From: CBW1002 sp046081905
GTDB taxonomy: Bacteria; Cyanobacteriota; Cyanobacteriia; PCC-6307; Cyanobiaceae
Direction: 5' to 3'
Assembly: GCA_046081905.1 (NCBI GenBank)
Contig: JBJTWS010000194.1
Coordinates: 1-19,299 of the forward strand
DNA: 19,299 nt
Below the pieces are notes generated by a model that worked only from the letters and a program-made list of their open reading frames with translations, was not told the DNA's origin and made no database searches. Every line of letters starts with the position of its first letter. The stretch's first letter is position 1. The position numbers and the translations under genes are program-made. Shown piece after piece: positions 1 through 9,285 of this stretch.

Positions 1-11
1 GGCCAAGTCGG

Positions 12-134
12 TCAGAGACGAATCAGCACCATCGCAATGGTCAACAGGACGAGAAGCATGCGGTACCGGACAGATCCGGTCTGCGGACGCAGTGTTCGCT
101 GCGCTCGCCTGGCCGGGCGGTATGGGCGACACAC
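12..134 (-). CDS. possible 40-residue small protein with hydrophobic C-terminus
   Basis: This is a short open frame with a GTG start at 134, an AGGAG overlapping or just ahead of it, and a TGA stop at 12-14. The predicted product has an arginine-rich N-terminal half (RPYRPARRAQ) and ends in a hydrophobic stretch (MLLVLLTIAMVLIRL) that could sit in a membrane. It is divergent from the DUF1400 gene at 167. A perfect 6-bp inverted repeat, ACCGGA-caga-TCCGGT at 65-80, lies inside it. The family is not recognised. The frame is open further upstream, so the start is uncertain, and a frame this short in GC-rich DNA may be chance. Confidence 0.3.
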   Translation of the reverse strand: MCRPYRPARRAQRTLRPQTGSVRYRMLLVLLTIAMVLIRL

Positions 135-166
135 TCCTAGCCTGACAGCAGCTGCCCTCCGCTGCC

Positions 167-724
167 TTGCTGTCTCCTCTGCGTTCCGGGGCCGGCGCCC
201 TCCTCGCCGCCCTGCTGGTGCTGCCGGCGGTTCCCGCCCGGGCGGCCGAGCAGGTGGTGTTCGTGAGCGGCGCCTTCCGTCGCTCCATCCCGGTGGCCGA
301 TCTCGAGCACCTGGCCACCACCGGCGAAGCCCGGGGGTTGCTGGCGGATGTGCTGCGCTTCGGCCGCCAGAACCCCGCCGATCTGGCCCGGCTGCTCAAC
401 CTGCGCATTCCGCTGCCGCTGGTCACCACCAGCCGCCTGATGGATACGCGCATCGGCACCACTGCCCTGGAGCGGGTCGCCCGCATCCTCTATCCGCTCA
501 AGGCGCCGGCGGTGGGCGTTCCCGCCCTGCGGGCCGCCACCATCCTGGGCCTGGAACGGGGCGATGGATCCCTCTCGCCACTCGGGTTTCTGCAGGCCTA
601 TCCGAACCGCGACCTGGCGGTGAACCTGCCGCAGCTGCGGATCGCCCTCAACCGGCTCAACTCCGTGGCGGATGTGGTGAAGCACTTCCTGGAATCCGAT
701 CTCGGCGGCAAGCCGGGCTCCTGA
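167..724 (+). CDS. secreted stand-alone DUF1400-domain protein
   Basis: The product is 185 residues. It starts with a signal peptide (hydrophobic run about 9-20, cleavage likely after ARA near 26), so it is probably periplasmic or envelope-exposed. The rest resembles DUF1400, a cyanobacterial domain normally found ahead of an alpha/beta hydrolase. The match can be checked inside this window: SLSPLGFLQAYPNRDLAVNL here parallels QLTLLSLLRALPGDTVTVDL in the hydrolase at 9286. No hydrolase domain follows; the gene stops at 724 and uvrA begins 59 bases later. The start is uncertain. TTG at 167 is the first usual alternative codon after the in-frame TGA at 143-145, and no Shine-Dalgarno site is visible. 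Its molecular function is unknown. Confidence 0.75.
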   Translation: MLSPLRSGAGALLAALLVLPAVPARAAEQVVFVSGAFRRSIPVADLEHLATTGEARGLLADVLRFGRQNPADLARLLNLRIPLPLVTTSRLMDTRIGTTALERVARILYPLKAPAVGVPALRAATILGLERGDGSLSPLGFLQAYPNRDLAVNLPQLRIALNRLNSVADVVKHFLESDLGGKPGS

Positions 725-756
725 GCGGGCACCCCTGGGGGGCGGAACAGCGCGCC

Positions 757-762
757 TAGAAT
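757..762 (+). promoter_or_regulatory. possible -10 element before uvrA
   Basis: TAGAAT matches the bacterial -10 consensus at five of six positions and lies 21 bases before the uvrA ATG, within the 59-base gap after the DUF1400 gene. No convincing -35 box is seen at the expected distance. If real, the uvrA mRNA would have a very short leader. Confidence 0.25.
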
Positions 763-783
763 CCACCGTTCCTCAGGCCGCCC

Positions 784-3780
<2,997 letters not shown>

Positions 3781-3868
3781 GGCTGGAGATCCTCGACGGG
3801 AGCCGAAAGCGCGGGGGCTGACACAGCAGTGCGATCTCGCCACACTTGCCGTAGTGCGATCCCTTGGT

Positions 3869-4333
3869 ATGCGTCGCAACCCTGCGCAAGACTTCCTCTC
3901 CTTTCTTCTGGGGGGAGGTTTATTCGCTGGTGGCATCTTCCTGTTGCTCAACCAAGTGATGGTTGCCTCGCCCGGCGGAATCGGTGGCCTGGGTCGCTGG
4001 GGCGGCGGCTACCGCCCGGGACTGCGCTATGGGTATGGCGGTGGGCTCGGACTCCCACCGATTGGCGGCCTGACGGGCGGCATGGGGCTTCTGATGATTC
4101 CGTTTGGCGTTGGGGTTGTGCTTCTGTTTGTTCGGGCCTATCGCAAGCTTGCCTGGCTCCTGATCTGGGGATCTGGGGCGGCATTGATTGTCGGGATCCT
4201 TCACAGCCTGACCATGAGCTTTATGCCCACGACCCTCTGGGCACTGACGACCATGATCGTGATGATTGCCGCAGGAGCTGGTCTGATGTTCAAGTCGCTC
4301 TACGGAGATGATGATCGTGACCAAGAAGGCTGA
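3869..4333 (+). CDS. unrecognised membrane protein with glycine-rich loop
   Basis: The product is 154 residues from ATG 3869; a GTG at 3854 in the same frame would add five residues. Hydrophobic segments at about 9-33, 72-90, 94-111 and 122-142 suggest four membrane helices. Between the first two lies a loop rich in Gly, Tyr and Arg (about 36-75). The acidic tail ends DDDRDQEG. No family is recognised. The gene overlaps the next one (start 4308-4317) by up to 26 bases, so the two are probably translated together. Base composition is lower in GC than the neighbours, and codons include TTA and many T- or A-ending triplets, unlike uvrA. That may indicate a different origin or weak expression. 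Confidence 0.75.
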   Translation: MRRNPAQDFLSFLLGGGLFAGGIFLLLNQVMVASPGGIGGLGRWGGGYRPGLRYGYGGGLGLPPIGGLTGGMGLLMIPFGVGVVLLFVRAYRKLAWLLIWGSGAALIVGILHSLTMSFMPTTLWALTTMIVMIAAGAGLMFKSLYGDDDRDQEG

Positions 4334-4874
4334 CGATCGATCCCGCAATCAGCGCCTACAGGATCTCATGGCCGAGGTGGAAGGCCCTGCTCTTGCCAAG
4401 GAGGCGCCCAGGGCTCAGGCGGCGGATCCCCAGGGAGAAAAAATTCTCTCCAGGTTGATTCGGTGGGCTGGTTTCGGATTTCTCTGTCTTGCGCTGGGTT
4501 TCTGGACCGGGGTACAGAATGCGCAGCTGCGTTGGGCCTTGCAGCAGCCGTCGGAGAAGCAGCTGCTTGCCGCACAAGGCTGGCGGCCGGAAGGAACCGG
4601 TGTTTTCTACCGTTGGTGCATGGAGCAGTGCCACACCCCGCAGATATTCGGCGGCGGGGTGCTCAAGGCCTTTGAAGTGAAATGTGTTGATCGTCCCTGC
4701 GGAGACATCCAAATGCGATTCGATGTGCTCAACGCCAAGGGGGCAGTGATTGATCAGATTGTTCTGAACGAGAGGGGACTGCAGGGGGAGACCCGGCGTT
4801 TCCTGGTCGAATCCCAACATCCCGATGCTGCCGCGCTGGAGCTCGCCGCATTCTCCGCTCGTGCCAAGGTTTAG
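4308..4874 (+). CDS. unrecognised single-pass membrane protein, possible FxLYD-like domain
   Basis: The product is up to 188 residues. Possible starts are ATG 4308, ATG 4311 or GTG 4317; a GGAG at 4304-4307 is best spaced for the GTG. A basic, charged N-terminal part is followed by one membrane helix at about 52-71 and a C-terminal part that should face the periplasm. That part has four cysteines in two pairs (C104-x3-C108 and C126-x4-C131). It then has a strand pattern, FDVLNAKGAVIDQ followed by LQGETRRFLV, which resembles FxLYD-type beta-sandwich domains; that match is my inference. The coding start overlaps the end of the preceding membrane gene, and composition is similarly low in GC. The two products may work together in the envelope. 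Confidence 0.7.
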   Translation: MMIVTKKADDRSRNQRLQDLMAEVEGPALAKEAPRAQAADPQGEKILSRLIRWAGFGFLCLALGFWTGVQNAQLRWALQQPSEKQLLAAQGWRPEGTGVFYRWCMEQCHTPQIFGGGVLKAFEVKCVDRPCGDIQMRFDVLNAKGAVIDQIVLNERGLQGETRRFLVESQHPDAAALELAAFSARAKV

Positions 4875-4934
4875 AACCGTGGCGTTGCTCCAGATCCAGA
4901 CGCGGCGGGCGCAGGGAACCGCGATGGCGCGGGG

Positions 4935-5252
4935 CTACTCCCCGTTCGCCTGCATGGTCTCGAACGCTTCCTGGCAGACGGCCGGGGAGGCATAGATCAG
5001 CACCTGGCTGTGGGCCGAGATGCTGCACTCCTGGTACGGGAACGCCAGACCGAAGGCATGGCCGGAGGGGCGGAACATGCAGGAGCGGAAGTGGCTTTGA
5101 TCGGCAGCGGTGATCCTGCGGCAGCGGGTAGTGGTGGGCTGCAGCCAGTCGAAGCCGTAGCCCCCCACCACCGGCACCTCGCGCCCCCACGCGGTGGCGG
5201 CCCCGAGGACGAACAGGGCCAGCAGGGCGAGAAAGGTGGTGCGCAGCCCCAT
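4935..5252 (-). CDS. small secreted protein with four cysteines
   Basis: The product is 105 residues from ATG 5252; an in-frame ATG further upstream at 5276 would place charged residues before the signal peptide, so the shorter form is preferred. The N-terminus is a clear signal peptide (MGLRTTFLALLALFVLGAATA). The mature part has exactly four cysteines, at about 44, 58, 76 and 93, suggesting two disulfides in the periplasm or outside the cell. No family is recognised. It is transcribed away from the gene at 5318, with 65 bases between the starts, and converges on the FxLYD-like gene ending at 4874. Confidence 0.7.
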   Translation of the reverse strand: MGLRTTFLALLALFVLGAATAWGREVPVVGGYGFDWLQPTTTRCRRITAADQSHFRSCMFRPSGHAFGLAFPYQECSISAHSQVLIYASPAVCQEAFETMQANGE

Positions 5253-5317
5253 GGATCTCAGGCGTTCCGGTGCCACGATCCAGACAAGCGGACATTCGCC
5301 CCAGGAGCCAGTGCCCC

Positions 5318-5788
5318 ATGTCCCCTCGTGTCTCCGATCCGCTCCGCTGGCGGTGGCGCTACCGCAGCACCAGCAGCGAGGCGAGCGGCGGCCCCATCCG
5401 CGCCCGCGGCCGCTTCCTCACCGACCGCGATCCCGATGGGGATGGTTTCCACGAGGTGCTGCGCATCCGCGGCCAGCGCAATGGCGATCGCATCACCGGG
5501 CTGGTGCCCGCCGGCACCTCCATCCCCGGCAATGAGCCCTATGCCGGCGACAACCTGGTGCGCTACGAGCCCCGGCGCCTGCCGCTCGGGCGAGCGGTGG
5601 AGCCCCAGCTCACCCAGAGCGGCATCCAGTTCGCTCTGGCGGATGGCACCTATTCCAACGTGTTCCACGCCGGCTTCCTCACGCCGCCCACCAGCCTGGA
5701 TTTCCACTCCGTTCCGCCCTTCCCCCAGGGAGCCACGCCCCCGAACAGCGAATCCCCCGTGGTCTTCCGCGCCTGGGTGGTGGGCTGA
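5318..5788 (+). CDS. protein resembling the exported domain of cyanobacterial PEP-CTERM proteins
   Basis: The product is 156 residues. ATG 5318 is chosen because AGGAG lies about 11 bases upstream at 5303-5307. The sequence resembles a domain I associate with cyanobacterial PEP-CTERM surface proteins: an initial WRWRYR tract, then GRFLTDRDPDGDGFHEV, ITGLVPAGTSIPGNEPYAGD, FALADGTYSN and a final PVVFRAWVV. DRDPDGDG has the spacing of a calcium-binding loop. Unlike those proteins, no signal peptide or PEP-CTERM anchor is visible, so localisation is unclear. The family link rests on recalled similarity, not a search. The gene is divergent from the secreted four-cysteine protein. Confidence 0.65.
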   Translation: MSPRVSDPLRWRWRYRSTSSEASGGPIRARGRFLTDRDPDGDGFHEVLRIRGQRNGDRITGLVPAGTSIPGNEPYAGDNLVRYEPRRLPLGRAVEPQLTQSGIQFALADGTYSNVFHAGFLTPPTSLDFHSVPPFPQGATPPNSESPVVFRAWVVG

Positions 5789-6182
5789 ACTCCTCTGGTG
5801 CGGCCGGTGGCGCCAGGGTGGTTGAGGGGAGTTGATTACGGCGAAGGGCCTTCGCCCCGGTGGGAACGTGACGGACCGTGGTGGTGACCTTGCGGCTGCC
5901 TGGAGAAGGGCAGCGGGCGCATAGAACTGGAAATCAATGGGCACTCCCGGGGAATTGGTCTGGATGCGGAGATTCCTGGGCTGAATCCCCAGGGACGCCA
6001 GGCACACCCCCGCCCGCAGGCTCGGGAAGGATGATTCCATCCGGTCTTCAGGCAGCGACTCCTGGCTGATCGGAGGGTCCGCCGGAGTGCTGCGGCGCAT
6101 GCCTCGTGGCTGCTGGCCGTCCGGGGTCGTGTTTTGGCCCTACCTTTGAGCCCCGGGGTCTCCGAAACGGGGAGCTCCGGCG
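5789..6182. other. intergenic stretch, no convincing gene
   Basis: About 390 bases lie between the PEP-CTERM-like gene and the FUSC pair. Short open frames exist on both strands but have no recognisable composition, start site or motif. Two small inverted repeats are present, at 5840-5856 and 5975-5993; neither is followed by a T-run. No tRNA-like fold or other RNA gene was recognised. Confidence 0.5.
5840..5856. repeat. 7-bp hairpin after the PEP-CTERM-like gene
   Basis: GGCGAAG-ggc-CTTCGCC is a perfect 7-bp inverted repeat with a 3-base loop, 52 bases past the stop at 5788. It could terminate transcription, but no T-run follows on either strand. Confidence 0.3.
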
Positions 6183-6191
6183 TTGGCGTCC

Positions 6192-6986
6192 ATGCCGTTG
6201 CGCCCGCTCTCCCCGCAGCAGACCCGGAACGCCCTGCTGGCCGGGTTCGCCGGATTTGTCGCCACGGCCCTGTACCTCTGGGCCGGGCCCGACGCCGTGG
6301 CCCAGGACGGCTTCTATCTGGTGTACGGGGCCGTGCGCAGCCTGCTGCCCAGCCGGGAGGCGTCCCTCCAGGCCGCCCGGGCGCGGCTGCTGGGCAGTGC
6401 CTTCGGGGGGGTGGTGGTGTTTCTGGTGATGCTCGCCCTGCGCAACTGGCTCGCCATGGGGGTGGCGTACGTGCTCATCCATCTGATCGGGCGGCGCTGT
6501 CGCTTCAGCAGCGCCACGCTGGTCAATGCGGGCGTGATGGTGGTGCTTCTGCTCGGTGTGCCCTCCTATGGCGCCATGGGGTTCCGCTATGTCTTCGATC
6601 GCTGCCTGTGGCACGCCCTGGGCCTTGGAATCGGCATGGCCGTGGAGCGTCTCTTCTGGCCGGATTCGCCCCTGCAGCGCCTGATCGACAGCGAACGGGC
6701 CCTGGTGCAGCGGCTTGAGGATCTGCTCGCCGGCCAGCAGGTTGCCTCCGCGGAGGCCCTGATCACCCGCTACGCGGAGCACCGGGCGGTTCGCTCGGAG
6801 GTTCTGCGGGGAGCCGATGCGGCCCTTCTGCAGACGCCTTCCTTCCGGGATCGCCACGATTGTCTGGAAATCGCCCTGCGCCATGCGGTGGCGATGCTGC
6901 GCGCTCCCGCGGTGCTGCAGTCGCTCGATGAGCGGGCCTGCCGGGAGGCCCTGGGCCGCTACAGCCGCGAGGAGGAGCCCGCCTGA
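6192..6986 (+). CDS. FUSC-like membrane protein, first of tandem pair
   Basis: The product is 264 residues from ATG 6192. GGGGAG at 6169-6174 fits an in-frame TTG at 6183 better (8-base spacing), which would add three residues. An N-terminal block of about five membrane helices (roughly 14-32, 66-84, 86-100, 108-124, 138-152) is followed by about 110 residues of soluble helices. The layout and the ARARLLGSAFGG segment resemble the FUSC/aromatic-acid-exporter superfamily (efflux of aromatic acids or related compounds). The next gene carries the same module, so a full transporter may need both products. The substrate is unknown. The stop at 6984-6986 is two bases before the next ATG. Confidence 0.7.
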   Translation: MPLRPLSPQQTRNALLAGFAGFVATALYLWAGPDAVAQDGFYLVYGAVRSLLPSREASLQAARARLLGSAFGGVVVFLVMLALRNWLAMGVAYVLIHLIGRRCRFSSATLVNAGVMVVLLLGVPSYGAMGFRYVFDRCLWHALGLGIGMAVERLFWPDSPLQRLIDSERALVQRLEDLLAGQQVASAEALITRYAEHRAVRSEVLRGADAALLQTPSFRDRHDCLEIALRHAVAMLRAPAVLQSLDERACREALGRYSREEEPA

Positions 6987-6988
6987 GG

Positions 6989-8005
6989 ATGGCTTCCCCC
7001 GCGCCCCCCCTGGCCCTGATCCTGCGCAACGGCAGTCTGCTGGCCCTGCTCATGGCCGCCGCCGCCTTTCTGCGCCTGCCCGAGGGACTGTTCCTGGCGC
7101 TCGGGGCCCTGACGGTGATCGAGGCCGATCTCGGCCAGGGGGTGCTGGCCGGCCGCGAACGCCTGCTCGGCACCCTCTGCGGCCTGGTGGCGGTGGTGAT
7201 CGCGGCCGGGGCCCTCGGCAGCGCACCGCTACCCCTGGCGATCTTCGGGGGTCTCACCCTGGTGCGCCTGTTCAGCTTCGCGGCAGGCCTGCGCAGCGGC
7301 TACATCGTGGGCGGCCAGGTGGTGGCCGGGAGCCTGCTCCACCACGGCCTCGAGTGGTGGCCCTATGCCCTCTTCCGCACGGTCACGACCTTGCTGGGGG
7401 TGGGGATCGGCATCCTGGTGTCGCGGCACATCTACAGCCAGCGCAGCCTGCTGCTCTGGCAGGCCGACTTCCGGCAGTGGCTGCTCGATCTGGCCGATGC
7501 GCTCGAGGGCGCGGCCCGGCCCCTCGATTCCGAGGAGCCGTACCTGCGGCTGCGGGAGCGGCGGGATGGACTGCGCCGCCGTCTTCCCCAGCTGGCGGCC
7601 GAGCAGGGCGTGCTCCATCTCAGCGGCGAGGATCCCCTCAACCTGGCCCAGGATCTGCTGCTCCAGGGGAGCACGGTGCTCAGCTGTGCCCGGGATCTCC
7701 ACCCGGCCCTGGCCGCCGCCAGGGCCGACTCCCCCTCGGACACTCTGCCCTGGGCTCCGCTGCTCGGGCGTGGGGCGGTCCACTTGCGCGCCGCTGCCTG
7801 CGGCTCCGACGGGCGCAGCAGCGGCCGGGATCTGCGGGCGCTGCGGGAGCGCCTGCAGCGCCAGCTGACGGATCAGCCTCCCGCGGGGGAGGGCGAGCGG
7901 CTGCTCTCCAGCCGCCTGCTGATGCTCTGCGATGCGCTGCTCAGCCTGCGCAGCCTTCCCGGTGGAGCCAGGCCGGCGCCGGTGGGGACGGCCCGGGCCG
8001 CGTAG
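6989..8005 (+). CDS. FUSC-like membrane protein, second of tandem pair
   Basis: The product is 338 residues. An N-terminal membrane block (about 10-145) contains GRERLLGTLCG and ends TLLGVGIGILVSRHIY. Both elements align with ARARLLGSAFGG and HALGLGIGMAVERLFW of the preceding protein, so the two look like tandem copies of one module. The remaining 190 residues are soluble, helical and rich in Leu and Arg. The start is ATG 6989, two bases after the upstream stop, with GAGGAGGAG at about 6969-6977; the pair is almost certainly one transcript with coupled translation. Classical FUSC transporters carry two membrane-plus-soluble repeats in one chain; here they seem split between genes. The substrate cannot be read from the sequence. 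Confidence 0.7.
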   Translation: MASPAPPLALILRNGSLLALLMAAAAFLRLPEGLFLALGALTVIEADLGQGVLAGRERLLGTLCGLVAVVIAAGALGSAPLPLAIFGGLTLVRLFSFAAGLRSGYIVGGQVVAGSLLHHGLEWWPYALFRTVTTLLGVGIGILVSRHIYSQRSLLLWQADFRQWLLDLADALEGAARPLDSEEPYLRLRERRDGLRRRLPQLAAEQGVLHLSGEDPLNLAQDLLLQGSTVLSCARDLHPALAAARADSPSDTLPWAPLLGRGAVHLRAAACGSDGRSSGRDLRALRERLQRQLTDQPPAGEGERLLSSRLLMLCDALLSLRSLPGGARPAPVGTARAA

Positions 8006-8167
8006 CGTGAGCACCCGGCAGCAGGAGGGCCTTCGGTCTCGTTCATGCTCGAGTCCCCTTAGCTCCTGCCCTTCCAGGAACCGGATCCCCGGCCCGCCCT
8101 GCCGGACTGGGTCCACTCCTCCCCCTCCACTGCCCTGTCCCCGTTCGGCCTGCCGCCGGAGCCGCCG

Positions 8168-9239
8168 GTGTCCGAGGGGAGCGTGGTTTCCTGGTCCGTG
8201 TCGCCGGAAGGTGATGGCCGCGGCCGCCGCGGCGTGGGTGCCGATTCCTCCCGCGATCCCCTCACCGGGGAACCCTTCGATCGGCTGCAGGTGCTCCCCG
8301 AGGACGGCCGGCGGATCTATCGCAAGGCCTTCGCCCTGGCCGAGCGGCAGATCCGCATCGAGATCTGCGTGCTCGAAGACCCGAAGATCCTCGCCGGCCC
8401 GCGGGATGCGCTGGATCGCGGCGTGCGGGTGCGGGCGATCGTGGATCGCGGCAAATATGAATCGCTGCCGCCGGAACGGCAGAACCTCGCCGCGGATTTC
8501 GTGGCCGCCGGGGGGGAGCTGCAGCTCAGCAATCCGATCTTCCCCCGCTCCTTCCCCAAGACGATCCTGATCGATTCGAAGCTTCTGGTGTACGGCTCCG
8601 CCTGCCTCGATTCCACCACCTTCGCCCAGTACCGCGACTTCGCCCTCGCCAGCACCGATCCCACCGTGCTGCGCTCGATCCGCCGCCTCTTCGCCAACGA
8701 CTGGGCCTACTCAGCGCCGGTGGGACAGGAGCCCCCGCCCTTCAATCCCACCCCGCCGCTGCAGCCGCCCGAGCTGTTGATCGCCCCCCGCAATGCCGCC
8801 GCGGGCCTGTCCGATCTCTACCAGAAGGCCGAGCGCCGGCTGGATGCGTACACCGAGGAGCTCGGCAATGCCGCGCTCGAGAGCGAACTGGTGGCGGCGG
8901 TGGCCCGGGGGGTGCGGGTGCGCCTGATCACCCCGGGGCAGGTGAACGGCTTTCAGTGCGGAGCAGAACCAGCGGCACACCGCCTCGATCGCGGCCCTCG
9001 CGGCCGCCGGGGTGCGGGTGCGCACCAGTGGGCCCATCGAGAGCTTCACCGAGCCCTACATGGTTGCCCGCGCCGCCCTGGTGGACGGCCGGCTGGCCTA
9101 CGTGGGATCGATCAGCCTCTCGCCCGACTCGGCGACCGTGAACCGGGAGATGGGCCTGATCGAGGACGACCCCACGGTGGTGGAGCAGCTCGGCCGCCAG
9201 TGCGCCCAGGACTTCCGGCGCCTCACCCCGGTGGACTGA
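8168..9239 (+). pseudogene. phospholipase D-superfamily protein, disrupted by a frameshift
   Basis: Read from GTG 8168, the first PLD-like domain (EDGRRIYRKAFALAERQIRIEI, then KTILIDSKLLVYGSACLDST) and the first part of the second domain are in one frame. At the TTT at 8951-8953 the coding signal moves to another frame, which continues SAEQNQRHTASIAALAAAGV and ends with VNREMGLIEDD and TGA at 9237-9239. One T too many would explain it; without it the protein is about 356 residues. Both HKD-like motifs are altered: F129-x-K131-x4-D136 has Phe for His, and the second (9063-9086) reads V-x-R-x4-D. The family acts on phosphodiesters, but this version would not be expected to use the standard His mechanism. 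The frame is open upstream to a TAG at 8060, so the start may be wrong. Confidence 0.75.
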
Positions 9240-9285
9240 TGCTGGGGCTGGGATCGATCACAATTCCTCCATCCTTCCGGCTCCG

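Noticed and set aside
3826..3862. Direct repeat AGTGCGATC (two copies) as a regulatory site before the low-GC gene pair
   Set aside because: There are only two short copies about 27 bases apart, with no promoter-like element placed to make sense of them.
5975..5993. CCTGGG-ctgaatc-CCCAGG as a terminator or RNA element
   Set aside because: It is a short stem without a T-run or neighbouring gene end; expected by chance in GC-rich DNA.
5258..6100. Leftward open frame covering the 5318 gene and part of the following gap
   Set aside because: Half is antisense to the supported gene and the rest shows no motif or plausible start site.
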